This document shows, piece after piece, positions 19,895 through 28,508 of a stretch of 64,000 nt of DNA; position 1 is the stretch's first letter; each line of letters begins with the position of its first letter. The position numbers and the translations under genes were made by a program. Origin of the DNA: Collimonas arenae (lineage in GTDB: Bacteria > Pseudomonadota > Gammaproteobacteria > Burkholderiales > Burkholderiaceae_D); assembly GCF_000786695.1 (NCBI RefSeq), contig NZ_CP009962.1, positions 5,146,001 through 5,210,000 on the forward strand, in the 5' to 3' direction. Under the pieces are notes generated by a model that was given only the letters and a program-made list of their open reading frames with translations, made no database searches and was not told the origin of the DNA.

Positions 19895-21171
19895 TTGCCA
19901 CTCCCGATTTGCCAGACGCCGGTAGCCGATTTGCTCAGCGTTAATTTCATACTTGCCAATGCGCTCTTGATTTGTGTTTCGGCGCCATCCGCGTCGCCAG
20001 GATTTTTCAAACGCACCAGCAGATGGTGGTCACGGTAATCCATGCTGGCGATCGCACCGCTATCTGAACTTTGCGGCAATCCAGCCCAGGCTGTGCCAAA
20101 GGCGGTTGCCAGCGAAAGGAAATCGTCAGCGGCAAGCTGGCCGCCATCACGCTGGGCGGTGGCGATCTTTTGCTTAGCCTGGGCGATCGGATCAACGATC
20201 ACGGTCTCTTTTGGAAAGGCCGCGCGATAGTTTTGCATCATGCCGCTGCGCAGGCCAGCGGCTTCGTGCCGCATGCGCAGCCAGTCGTAATTCAGGCTCA
20301 CTATATTTACCAGCAGCAGCGCTGCAGCCAGACCCAGCGGCCAGCGCCAGCGACGCCAGCTGAACTCGGTGCCGGCGGCGCTGGCGGTCAATCCGCTCAT
20401 CAAATCGACGCCGCTGCGCGCCAGCTCTTGCGTCCCCGCAAGCCAGTGCGACCAGTCGTCGGCCAGCACCGTCACTTGCGCCGGCTCCAGTTCTTGATAA
20501 GCGGCCAGGCTGGATTGCGGTACATATAAAGTGATTTGCTGCTGCGGCAGGATGGAGGTCAAGCCCTCCAGCACTTCTTGCGCCACCGACTGTCCCGATA
20601 CCGGCGACAGTGACCAGCCCATGCCCTGCTCTGTGGACACGTGCAATGCGACATCGATGTCGCCACCGTGATCGGTAATCGCAGCCACTGCCATATCCGG
20701 CTCGCGCAAAGGCAGACAAAGCTGGGCCGGCCAGGCTTGCAGATTATGTGCGCCCAGGGCGAGCAAGGTTTTGACCAGCAATTCCAGCCAGTCTCTTTGC
20801 ACGACGGCAATCAGGCGCGGATTATTTGCGGCAGCGGCGACGCCGGCGCGTTTGCGGCCGGCGACGATCACGCAGTCGAAAGGATCGACCAGCAGTTGTT
20901 CCTCCACCAGATTCGGCAGCGCCATCTTCAGTTTGGCGTCGGACAATGGCGGCACTTGCAGCTGCAGCAGGTTGACGTCAGCCGCAGCCAGTATCAGCAT
21001 CACCCGGGTCGCCGCAGCAATCGACTCAGCCAGGCCGGCCAGCTGCTCAGCGCCCTGGCGCTCGATACGGCCGGCGTCGGAAACCAGCGCGTAGCGGCAA
21101 TCCGGCATGGCCACCGCCGCCGCGCTGTCCAGCGTTGCCCTGGCGGGTAAGCGAATAAGTAAGGTACTCAA
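19891..21171 (-). CDS. gspL: Type II secretion system protein L
   Basis: Links the GspE ATPase to the membrane platform. The actin-like cytoplasmic domain (about 1-245) contains VEEQLLVDPFDCVI. A membrane helix follows (WPLGLAAALLLVNIVSL, about 275-295), then a periplasmic ferredoxin-like domain. The start is TTG with a GGAAG sequence about 9 bases upstream; no in-frame ATG fits. The gene begins 14 bases after gspK stops. Confidence 0.9.
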   Translation of the reverse strand: MSTLLIRLPARATLDSAAAVAMPDCRYALVSDAGRIERQGAEQLAGLAESIAAATRVMLILAAADVNLLQLQVPPLSDAKLKMALPNLVEEQLLVDPFDCVIVAGRKRAGVAAAANNPRLIAVVQRDWLELLVKTLLALGAHNLQAWPAQLCLPLREPDMAVAAITDHGGDIDVALHVSTEQGMGWSLSPVSGQSVAQEVLEGLTSILPQQQITLYVPQSSLAAYQELEPAQVTVLADDWSHWLAGTQELARSGVDLMSGLTASAAGTEFSWRRWRWPLGLAAALLLVNIVSLNYDWLRMRHEAAGLRSGMMQNYRAAFPKETVIVDPIAQAKQKIATAQRDGGQLAADDFLSLATAFGTAWAGLPQSSDSGAIASMDYRDHHLLVRLKNPGDADGAETQIKSALASMKLTLSKSATGVWQIGSGK

Positions 21172-21185
21172 AACGCATCTTCCAT

Positions 21186-22169
21186 TTATTGTTCTCTAAT
21201 CCACACGATATTGGTGCCGGTGATGTTGGGGGCTTGACCCACTAGCTGCAACAAGGATACGGTATTCAGGCCAGCGCGACCCATGCGAATCTTGCCGTAG
21301 ACCAAAAAAAAGTTACTGGAAACTCCGATCACCGCGTTTTCCGGCAAGGAGATGCCAAACAGGTTTGACATTTGCGTAGTGAAATGAGGGATATCGGGGA
21401 ATGGCGCGGTGCGGCGCGCCGCAACCAGCGTATTGGCTTGCGCCAAGGACAAGGTGGCAAAACGCGAGGCCAGCACTTCTGCCGGCGCAGTATTCACATT
21501 GATAGGCGTTGGGTTTCCGGTCGAGGGCAAGAGCACCACGTAATCCTGTAGCTGGCGCACAATATCTGGCGTGAATCCAGGTACCGACAGCAAATCGTCG
21601 ACTTGCAGCAGCGGCATCGCGCCGTTACTTGAAGTAGCCGGGCTTTGCTGCCCGGTCGGCGCCGTGACAGGCTGACTTTGGGCGATAGCCTGGGCGGCAG
21701 CCGTCGCCAATGTGGTCGGCAGGCGCAGATAACTCAGCAAACGTTTGAACGCCGCCACCTCATCGGGTGCCGGAACGCCATTGACGCTCAGGTTATTCAG
21801 GTTGTAGCGTGATTGCGCATCGATGATGTTGCCAGACAGGACAGCATCCGCCGCATCGCCGGCTGCCTGCTTATCTTCCGCATATTGATCAAGACGCGTC
21901 TCTGCCAAAGGTACGGCCCAGGGCTGTCCCAGATCAACGTATTGGAATTGCTTGCCACTGGCGCGCAAAATCATGCCGGCCCAATCCAGGGAACCGCGCA
22001 TGATCCAGCTTTTCTGCAACTGCAGGCGCTGGTTTTCAATCGAACGCACCTGCACCTGCTGCTGCCAGAACAGGCTGGCGACGATGGTGATCGCCAGCGT
22101 CGTCAGCAGCAAGGCGGTCACTACTGCGACGCCACGCTGGCTGTATCTGGCCCGGAGCTTCCGGCTCAT
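21186..22169 (-). CDS. gspK: Type II secretion minor pseudopilin K
   Basis: A large minor pseudopilin at the pseudopilus tip. It has an N-terminal prepilin-like segment RGVAVVTALLLTTLAITIV with the hydrophobic helix, then a large alpha domain of the usual ~320-residue size. It carries SRYNLNNL and a helix-hairpin region (INVNTAPAEVLASRFATLS). GspK lacks Glu at position +5, as known for this subunit. Overlaps gspJ by four bases. Confidence 0.93.
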   Translation of the reverse strand: MSRKLRARYSQRGVAVVTALLLTTLAITIVASLFWQQQVQVRSIENQRLQLQKSWIMRGSLDWAGMILRASGKQFQYVDLGQPWAVPLAETRLDQYAEDKQAAGDAADAVLSGNIIDAQSRYNLNNLSVNGVPAPDEVAAFKRLLSYLRLPTTLATAAAQAIAQSQPVTAPTGQQSPATSSNGAMPLLQVDDLLSVPGFTPDIVRQLQDYVVLLPSTGNPTPINVNTAPAEVLASRFATLSLAQANTLVAARRTAPFPDIPHFTTQMSNLFGISLPENAVIGVSSNFFLVYGKIRMGRAGLNTVSLLQLVGQAPNITGTNIVWIREQ

Positions 22170-22819
22170 ACAGCCCCCAGCAGGAAAGTCTTGGCCATGG
22201 TGCTGGTATGGCCACGCAGCTGTAGCGCTACCTGCAAACCTGTCCAGCGATTAGCGTTAACGCTAGTATCCTGGCTGCCCGCGCTGATGGCGGACGGCGG
22301 ACGCCATCCCTGCTGGTCGCTCCCCCACACCTGCATTTGCATGCTGGCGATATTCGATTGCAATAACACTGCCTGGCTGTTGTTGCCGTCACCGCCATCG
22401 TTAAGCGCGCTTTGCCACAACGTATCGAGGGCGTTCAAATCGCGCGTCGGCGACGATTCCTGGCGTGTCAGCTTGCCGTCGCGCAGCCGGTAATCGACCA
22501 ATTGCAAACGCGTAGGCTGCTGGTCGGCGAACACCATTCGCACCAACAACAAACGCCCCGGCTCCGCCAGTAAATACGGCCGCGTGGTCATCAAGCTCTT
22601 GGGAGCGATTTGCGCACAATCGCTTTGCAATTGGGCGAACGTCAATTGCATGCCACGCGTCTCTTCCATTTCAGCCGTCAGCGAAATCCGCGAGCGGACG
22701 ATACCGTCCAGACCGCGCCAGCCCAGTACCGCCACCATTGCCAATATCGTGACGGCGATGATCAGCTCTACCAACGTAAAACCGTGGCTGCCGCTTTTCA
22801 GCTGTCTGCTAACGCGCAT
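22166..22819 (-). CDS. gspJ: Type II secretion minor pseudopilin J
   Basis: A tip pseudopilin with prepilin cleavage site HG|FTLVELIIAVTILAMV near the N-terminus. The ATG at 22819 is chosen because it gives a leader of 14 residues; the frame stays open to 22972, but that part is not prepilin-like and covers gspI. The protein is 217 residues. It overlaps the end of gspI by 11 bases. A prepilin peptidase gene (gspO) is not in the window. Confidence 0.92.
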   Translation of the reverse strand: MRVSRQLKSGSHGFTLVELIIAVTILAMVAVLGWRGLDGIVRSRISLTAEMEETRGMQLTFAQLQSDCAQIAPKSLMTTRPYLLAEPGRLLLVRMVFADQQPTRLQLVDYRLRDGKLTRQESSPTRDLNALDTLWQSALNDGGDGNNSQAVLLQSNIASMQMQVWGSDQQGWRPPSAISAGSQDTSVNANRWTGLQVALQLRGHTSTMAKTFLLGAV

Positions 22820-23201
22820 TCGGCACCACCTGCGACAGATTGACAATGCGCCGTTCGGAATTGGCGTCGGCGAACACCGACACTTCAACGCGCCGGAAAT
22901 ACGGGTTGGGCGTACCGGAAACCTTTTCTTCGCAATGCAGCGGCAGGTCGCCCTGGGCACACTCGAAGGCACGGCTGCCTATTGCCGGCCATTCCTTGCC
23001 GAGGCGGATCTGGGTCAGGCGGTTTTCCGCCGACCAGTTGGCCATCATGGCGGCGCGCAAGCCGCTGCTGTTTTGCGTCAGGCTGCCGACCGCGCGCAAG
23101 CTGGCGCCCAGCGCGGTACCGACGATGACCAGCGCCACCAGCACTTCCAGCAAGGTGAAACCTGCTTCATAACGATGGGGGGATAGACGCGGCCTAAACA
23201 T
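22809..23201 (-). CDS. gspI: Type II secretion minor pseudopilin I
   Basis: A 130-residue tip pseudopilin with the leader MFRPRLSPHRYEAG and mature FTLLEVLVALVIVGTAL, including Glu+5. The C-terminal domain ends with NLSQVVPNAR. It sits in the conserved G-H-I-J-K order. Confidence 0.93.
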   Translation of the reverse strand: MFRPRLSPHRYEAGFTLLEVLVALVIVGTALGASLRAVGSLTQNSSGLRAAMMANWSAENRLTQIRLGKEWPAIGSRAFECAQGDLPLHCEEKVSGTPNPYFRRVEVSVFADANSERRIVNLSQVVPNAR

Positions 23202-23714
23202 TTATTCGACCGCAAAATGACCGATGCCATCGGCACGGATGACGACGCTGCTGTCACCGCTAGTCATGGTCAGCGTAAAAGGCTTGTCTACCGGCTCGCG
23301 GCCGAAGGTGATGCGTAGAGTGTTTGGCGGTGCGGCCTCAGTCGGCGGCGGTTCCATGAACAATTGCATGGGAGCTCGCTTGAAATCGCGCTGGCGCAGC
23401 ATGTCGTCCTGCGCCAGCGGCTGCCAGCCGGTTTCTTCGCGCACCATGAAGCGATAGCTGTTGGCATCGGCTTCGAAAGCCGTGGGGCGATTACGCAAGA
23501 TCGCTTCTTCGCGCGTCAGTTGCAGCAGCAAGGCAATGCGCCGGGCATCGTCTTGCATCACCTGGCGGTCGCTACGAAAAGCGTTAAGCGACACCACGCC
23601 CAGCGTGATGCCGGCGATCACCACCACCACCAGCAACTCCAGCAGCGTAAAGCCACCGATGGCGCCCTGGCGCAAATTGCGATGCGCCATCAGAGACATT
23701 CCTACAGATCCCAC
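23202..23714 (-). CDS. gspH: Type II secretion minor pseudopilin H
   Basis: A pseudopilin with the cleavage site GG|FTLLELLVVVVIAGITLG and Glu+5. Three starts are possible: GTG at 23714, ATG at 23699 and ATG at 23690. The last has AGGA at a good distance. Length is 162-170 residues. The frame overlaps the 3' end of gspG by up to 13 bases. Confidence 0.9.
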   Translation of the reverse strand: MGSVGMSLMAHRNLRQGAIGGFTLLELLVVVVIAGITLGVVSLNAFRSDRQVMQDDARRIALLLQLTREEAILRNRPTAFEADANSYRFMVREETGWQPLAQDDMLRQRDFKRAPMQLFMEPPPTEAAPPNTLRITFGREPVDKPFTLTMTSGDSSVVIRADGIGHFAVE

Positions 23715-24163
23715 GAGCCGATATCGGCATCGTTGCCTTCTCCGCCCGGTTGGCCATCGGCGCCATAGGAAAATATATCCACTTCGCCGTGAATGCCGGG
23801 CGACAGGAATTGGTATGGATTACCCCAAGGATCTTTTGGCAACTTGTCGATGTAGCCGCCGGTTTTCCAGCCATTGGCGGCAGGACCGCTGGTCGGCTTG
23901 ACGACCAGCGCCTGCAAGCCTTGTTCAGTGGTTGGATAACGTTGATTGTCGAGTTTGTAGAGCTTGAGCGCCTGCATCAAGGTGCCGATGTCCTGGCGCG
24001 CAGCCTGGATACGCGCATCGTCGGTACGGCCCATCAATTTAGGCACGACCAAAGCGGCCAGAATCCCCATGATCACCACCACCACCATGATTTCAATCAG
24101 CGTGAATCCGCGTTGCATAAGGGCAGAGCGACGTCGAACGGCCGGAAACATTGTGCTATGCAT
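23702..24163 (-). CDS. gspG: Type II secretion major pseudopilin G
   Basis: The main pseudopilus subunit and first gene of the operon. The prepilin site RG|FTLIEIMVVVVIMGILAALVVPKLMGR is textbook, as is the C-terminal DPWGNPYQFLSPGIHGEVDIFSYGADG region with calcium-binding residues. I chose ATG 24163 because AAGGAAAG lies just upstream; an internal ATG gives the minimal leader MQRG. The operon promoter should lie between 24164 and 24391, but no strong -35/-10 pair stands out. Confidence 0.95.
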   Translation of the reverse strand: MHSTMFPAVRRRSALMQRGFTLIEIMVVVVIMGILAALVVPKLMGRTDDARIQAARQDIGTLMQALKLYKLDNQRYPTTEQGLQALVVKPTSGPAANGWKTGGYIDKLPKDPWGNPYQFLSPGIHGEVDIFSYGADGQPGGEGNDADIGSWDL

Positions 24164-24391
24164 TTCTTTCCTTATCAAAAAAACCACGACCATGTTTGGA
24201 AAGGGCGATTATATGCCGCAATCGTTGCCAGGAAGCAGGAGAAATACACTTAATTATCATCAGCGTATTTATCCGGATTTTGTCATTGATTTGACACAAA
24301 GAAATGATACTACTTGATGCAGCTGCAAACGACATAACGACATTGCATCGCTATGTAAATCGGCTTTATGCGGCGGTCGATGCCAACCAGC

Positions 24392-25408
24392 CTATACAGC
24401 TTCCTCGCGCGGATTGCGCGACAACAAGAGCTCCATGACCGAGCGCAAGGAAGCGCCGTCGAACAGGACGCCAGCCACCGCGTTGGTGATCGGCATGTCA
24501 ACGCCACGCTGCTGTGCCAGGGCACGCACCGCGGCGGCGCAACGCACACCCTCGGCGACGTGGCCGAGTTCGGTGACGATGGTCGCCAGTGGTTTACCCT
24601 GCGCCAGTCCCAGCCCGACTTTGCGATTACGCGACAAGTCGCCGGTGCAGGTCAGGATCAGGTCGCCGACGCCGGACAGGCCCATGAAAGTTTCGCTGCG
24701 GCCGCCAAGTGCGACGCCGAGCCGGGTAATTTCCGCCAGACCGCGCGTGATCAGCGCTGCCCGCGCATTCAGGCCAAGTCCCAGGCCATCGGCAACGCCG
24801 GTGGCGATCGCCAGGATATTCTTTACCGCGCCGCCTACTTCGACGCCAACCAGATCGTCGGTGGAGTAAACCCGGATGTTATCGCCATGCACCGCTGCCA
24901 CCACCTGATCGCACAGGCCGGCATGGGTACTGGCCACCGACAGGGCGCAAGGCAGGCCGCGCGCAACTTCCTGTGCAAACGACGGCCCGGACAACGCCGC
25001 CGCCGGGATCGCATCGCCCAGCACCTCGCGCACGATCTGATGCGGCAGCAAGCTGGTGTTTTCTTCAAAACCCTTGCACAGCCAGACGATATTCGGAATC
25101 GGATACGCTTGCAGCTGCTGCACCAGTTCACGCAAGCCGGCAACCGAAGAAGCGACGATCAGCAAGCCCTCGGCCTGAGCGGCGAGCGCATCGCTGGTCA
25201 CATGAGTCACAGCCTGTGAAAAATCGGCGCTCAGGCGCAGATTGTCAGGCAAGGCAAAGCCCGGCAGATAGGCGCTATTCTCACGCTGTTGCGCGGCCGC
25301 CGCCATGGTGTCGGGATTCCGCCCCCACAGCGTCACGCTATGGCGCTGCGCCAAGGCAATCGCCAACGCCGTGCCCCAGGCGCCGGCGCCGAGTACAGTT
25401 ATGTTCAT
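24392..25408 (-). CDS. gpsA: Glycerol-3-phosphate dehydrogenase [NAD(P)+]
   Basis: Cytoplasmic enzyme (EC 1.1.1.94) that reduces dihydroxyacetone phosphate to sn-glycerol-3-phosphate for phospholipid synthesis. Rossmann motif GAGAWGTALA (7-16), WLCKGFE, the GPSFAQEVARG loop and the catalytic Lys region VGGAVKNILAIATGV are present. Length 338 is normal. It is the distal gene of a minus-strand set with secB and grxC, as in other betaproteobacteria. Confidence 0.96.
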   Translation of the reverse strand: MNITVLGAGAWGTALAIALAQRHSVTLWGRNPDTMAAAAQQRENSAYLPGFALPDNLRLSADFSQAVTHVTSDALAAQAEGLLIVASSVAGLRELVQQLQAYPIPNIVWLCKGFEENTSLLPHQIVREVLGDAIPAAALSGPSFAQEVARGLPCALSVASTHAGLCDQVVAAVHGDNIRVYSTDDLVGVEVGGAVKNILAIATGVADGLGLGLNARAALITRGLAEITRLGVALGGRSETFMGLSGVGDLILTCTGDLSRNRKVGLGLAQGKPLATIVTELGHVAEGVRCAAAVRALAQQRGVDMPITNAVAGVLFDGASLRSVMELLLSRNPREEAV

Positions 25409-25423
25409 AGTTTTATTATTTGC

Positions 25424-25480
25424 GGGACAGAGTTTAAGAGCCGCCGTAGCGCGGCGAATTACTCTGTCCTCAACCGATCA
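25424..25480 (-). repeat. 57-bp palindromic dispersed repeat, copy 1
   Basis: Outer arms GGACAGAGT and ACTCTGTCC are perfect inverted repeats; inside is a second stem CGCCG / CGGCG. An inverted copy with about 48 of 57 identical bases lies at 27613-27669. It resembles REP-type palindromic elements. Confidence 0.75.
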
Positions 25481-25525
25481 GATAAAACGCCCAAATTGCT
25501 ATGAAAAATATTGACGGAACATGTA

Positions 25526-25984
25526 TCAATCGCCCCAAACCTCAGCAGCCTTCACATAGCCGGTTTGACCATCACGGTGACGCACCTTGGCCCAGCCGGA
25601 TGCGACCGGATCAACCAGTTCCAGCAACACACCCTTGTCGGCTGAAAACACGACAGCGGCGGCATCGTCAGGATTAGCGCGGATCTTGGCATTGGCCACG
25701 CTGACTTGCAAATTGCGCTTGGCGACCAGGCCTTTCGACTGCAACCACGACAAATCGCCGCTGGCGTCGCGCACTTTGGTCCATTCGCCGTAGGTCAGCA
25801 CCACTTCGACCGGCATGCCACGCGGGGCAACTGCTACGCGCCGGCCTTTTTCCGAGGGCGCGTCATATAACACCACAGGCGCTGCGCCAACCGCCTTGAA
25901 ATCGAGCGCATGGGCAGAACCGGCAACGCCAAGCAAGCTTCCCATGAACAACGTGGCGGCACCGGCCATGCGTGCAAAATTCAT
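25526..25984 (-). CDS. Exported SH3-domain protein
   Basis: A 152-residue protein with a signal peptide (MNFARMAGAATLFMGSLLGVAGSAHA) and two bacterial SH3-like segments: about 33-90 (VVLYDAPSEKGRRVAVAPRGMPVEVVL) and 92-150 (VANAKIRANPDDAAAVVFSADKGVLLELV). SH3_3/SH3_4 domains of this type bind peptides or cell-wall material in the periplasm. It sits between secB and gpsA, where many relatives have nothing. The specific role is unknown. Confidence 0.82.
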   Translation of the reverse strand: MNFARMAGAATLFMGSLLGVAGSAHALDFKAVGAAPVVLYDAPSEKGRRVAVAPRGMPVEVVLTYGEWTKVRDASGDLSWLQSKGLVAKRNLQVSVANAKIRANPDDAAAVVFSADKGVLLELVDPVASGWAKVRHRDGQTGYVKAAEVWGD

Positions 25985-26118
25985 CTATTGATCTCCAGTT
26001 GCGGAAAAATTCACTGGGTGGCAAGCGCCCGCCAAAGCGGACGGCCTGCCGCCAGACATACCGCACTCATTTGTCGACAGGAACCGGCAGCAAGTTACCG
26101 CCGGCAAGCCCGCCGAAA

Positions 26119-26622
26119 TTAGTTGATTGCTGTCGAACCATCAACAGCGATGCTGTCGCCGCTGCCTTTTTGCGCTTGTTCAGCCAATGCCTGCAGGCGT
26201 TGTTGGTAGAACACTTCGAAGTTGATTTCCGCCAGGTGGATCGGTGGGAAACCGGCGCGCGTGATTGCGTCAGCCAGGTTTGCGCGCAGATATGGATAGA
26301 CGATGTTCGGGCAACCGATGCCGAGCAGCGGATCCAGCTGTTCAGTCGGGATATTGCGCAGTTCGAAAATACCGGCTTGCTTGCCTTCAACCAGGAATGC
26401 AACCTTGTCCTTTACCTTGGCGGTAACGGTGACGGTAACGGTCGACTCGAAAATGCCTTCGGCCAGCGCTTCTGCGCCGACATCAACCGCTACTTCGATT
26501 TGCGGCGCCTCTTGCTCGAGGAAAATGGCCGGCGAATTCGGTTGCTCAAGCGACAAATCCTTCAGGTAAACGCGTTGAATCTGGAACACCGGTGCTTCAA
26601 CTTGTTGGTTCTCTTCAGCCAT
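26119..26622 (-). CDS. secB: Protein-export chaperone SecB
   Basis: Homotetrameric cytosolic chaperone that keeps preproteins unfolded and passes them to SecA. Family segments are [36 protein letters not shown] and the acidic surface that contacts SecA. Length is 167. Upstream on the same strand are grxC and a rhodanese gene; all are likely one transcript. Confidence 0.96.
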   Translation of the reverse strand: MAEENQQVEAPVFQIQRVYLKDLSLEQPNSPAIFLEQEAPQIEVAVDVGAEALAEGIFESTVTVTVTAKVKDKVAFLVEGKQAGIFELRNIPTEQLDPLLGIGCPNIVYPYLRANLADAITRAGFPPIHLAEINFEVFYQQRLQALAEQAQKGSGDSIAVDGSTAIN

Positions 26623-26742
26623 GACACTCTTTCAGTTAATTTAAATTAGCCAGATTGCGAAAAATGCCATCTGACCTGTTTCTCCGTACAGTTTGCAACA
26701 ATACCTGAATCGCCAGCTTATTTGCTGGCTTATTGCTGAAAA

Positions 26743-27006
26743 TCAGGCACTTTGCAGCAGGGGCTCAAGCTTGCCATCGCGATCGAGCGCGTGCAAGTCG
26801 TCAAAGCCGCCAACATGGGTTTCGCCGATATAAATTTGCGGAACGGTGCGACGGCCGGTCTTTTGCATCATTGTCGCGCGTTGCGACGGATCAAGGTCAA
26901 TTCTGATTTTTTCGATATTTTCCACGCCTTTTGCCTTCAGCAATTGTTCGGCGCGGATGCAATACGGGCATACCGCAGTGCTATACATTACCACTTGTGC
27001 TGTCAT
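26743..27006 (-). CDS. grxC: Glutaredoxin 3
   Basis: An 87-residue glutathione-dependent disulfide reductase. The active site CPYC is at 13-16, followed by the TVPQIYIGETHVGGFDDL glutathione-binding cis-Pro region. The secB-grxC pair is conserved in proteobacteria. Confidence 0.95.
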   Translation of the reverse strand: MTAQVVMYSTAVCPYCIRAEQLLKAKGVENIEKIRIDLDPSQRATMMQKTGRRTVPQIYIGETHVGGFDDLHALDRDGKLEPLLQSA

Positions 27007-27059
27007 GATTACTCTTTCTGGTCCGGTTGCCGCAGCGGGCAGCGGCGGTTCAACGGCGG

Positions 27060-27461
27060 TTATTTGACGGTAGGCAGGCCCTGGGTCTGCCAGGCTGCAA
27101 TGCCACCTTCCAGGTTATAGGCCTGGGCAAAACCGGCCTGGCCCAATTGCGCCACCGCTTTTGCAGACTGGTTGCCAGTCTGGCAAACCACCACTACATT
27201 CTTTGCTTTAAACTTGTCGAGTTCGGCCATGCGCTGCGGCAAGTCTTTCAAGGGAATGTTTTTGGCGTCAATCAGGTGGGCGGCGGCAAATGCCTCGCCG
27301 TCGCGTACATCCAGCACCAGGGTTTTACCCTGGTTAATCAGCTGGGTAGCCTGTAAAGTCGTTACCCGGTTACCGCGTTTTTGCAACAAAGGCAGCAACA
27401 ACGCACCGCCCGACAAAATTGCTACTGCAATCAGAAAAATGTTATCAATCAAGAATTTCAC
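27060..27461 (-). CDS. Membrane-anchored rhodanese-like protein
   Basis: A 133-residue protein with one N-terminal membrane helix (IDNIFLIAVAILSGGALLLPLL) and a rhodanese domain. The active-site loop VVVVCQTGNQSA contains the catalytic Cys that can carry a persulfide. Equivalent to YibN-type proteins next to grxC and secB. The substrate is unknown. It is the first gene of the minus-strand set, divergent from gpmA. Confidence 0.88.
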   Translation of the reverse strand: MKFLIDNIFLIAVAILSGGALLLPLLQKRGNRVTTLQATQLINQGKTLVLDVRDGEAFAAAHLIDAKNIPLKDLPQRMAELDKFKAKNVVVVCQTGNQSAKAVAQLGQAGFAQAYNLEGGIAAWQTQGLPTVK

Positions 27462-27612
27462 GGCGATCCAATGGTATTAGTTAATCCCGCCATTATAAAA
27501 TAGAAGCTGGAGCGCCATTCAATTCGTATTGCTTGCCGCGAAAAACTTGGCATGCGGTTGATCTTGCATCGCGATCGACTGATGCTGTTCTTGGTAATTT
27601 AACCATCTTACT

Positions 27613-27669
27613 TGATCAGTTGAGGACGGAGTAATTCGTCGCCCTGAGGCGACTCTTGAACCCTGTCCC
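27613..27669 (+). repeat. 57-bp palindromic dispersed repeat, copy 2
   Basis: Inverted relative of the element at 25424-25480. The inner stem here is TCGCC / GGCGA, so a pair has changed on both sides compared with copy 1. It lies in the leader region of gpmA, ending 16 bases before the start codon. Confidence 0.75.
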
Positions 27670-27684
27670 CAATTATTTATATCT

Positions 27685-28431
27685 ATGTACAAAATCGTAT
27701 TGATGCGTCACGGCGAATCCACCTGGAACCTGGCTAACCGCTTCACCGGCTGGGTCGATGTCGACCTCACGGAAAAGGGCGTAGCCGAAGCTCGCCAGGC
27801 CGGCCAGTTGCTGCTGCAAGCCGGCCTCACCTTCGACCTGGCCTACACGTCGGTGTTGAAACGTGCGGTTCGCACCCTGTGGGGCACGCTCGACGAGATG
27901 GACCTGATGTGGTTGCCAATCCGGCACAGCTGGCGTCTGAACGAACGCCACTATGGCGCTCTGCAAGGCTTGAACAAGGCGGAGACAGCCGCCAAGTACG
28001 GCGACGAACAAGTGATGGTATGGCGCCGCAGCTACGACACGCCGCCGATGCCGCTGGAGCCGAACGATCCGCGTACTTCCTATGCCGATCCACGGTACGC
28101 CGGCCTCAAGCGCGAGGAAATTCCGCTGACCGAATGCCTGAAAGACACCGTGGCGCGCGTATTGCCATACTGGAACGATGAAATCGCGCCATCTATCCGT
28201 AGCGGCAAACGGATCATTATTTCGGCGCACGGCAACAGCTTGCGCGCCCTGATCAAGATGCTGGACGGCATCAGCGACGAAGATATCGTTGGCCTCAACA
28301 TCCCTAACGGCCAGCCGCTGGTCTATGAGCTGGATGCGGATCTGAAGCCGATCAAGAGCTATTACCTCGGCGACCAGGCGGCGATAGCAGCGGCGATGAA
28401 CGCCGTGGCCAGTCAGGGGAAAGCGAAATAA
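27685..28431 (+). CDS. gpmA: 2,3-bisphosphoglycerate-dependent phosphoglycerate mutase
   Basis: Glycolytic enzyme (EC 5.4.2.11) interconverting 3- and 2-phosphoglycerate. The phospho-acceptor His is in [10 protein letters not shown] (residue 9), with RHYGALQG and the second His in [12 protein letters not shown]. The length of 248 is that of the family. There is no good Shine-Dalgarno sequence, because the palindromic repeat ends close upstream. An EnvC-like gene follows 77 bases later. Confidence 0.96.
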   Translation: MYKIVLMRHGESTWNLANRFTGWVDVDLTEKGVAEARQAGQLLLQAGLTFDLAYTSVLKRAVRTLWGTLDEMDLMWLPIRHSWRLNERHYGALQGLNKAETAAKYGDEQVMVWRRSYDTPPMPLEPNDPRTSYADPRYAGLKREEIPLTECLKDTVARVLPYWNDEIAPSIRSGKRIIISAHGNSLRALIKMLDGISDEDIVGLNIPNGQPLVYELDADLKPIKSYYLGDQAAIAAAMNAVASQGKAK

Positions 28432-28508
28432 ATATCTCGCCGGGTAATCTCCTGACGCCCTTCAGCAAGCGCAAAACCAGCCACGCCAAACGCCGCCAGC
28501 CGGCTCTC

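Noticed and set aside
12860..24163. Type IV pilus locus instead of type II secretion
   Set aside because: gspC, gspL, gspM, gspN, the secretin and the G-H-I-J-K pseudopilin order are specific for type II secretion; no pilT or pilQ is present.
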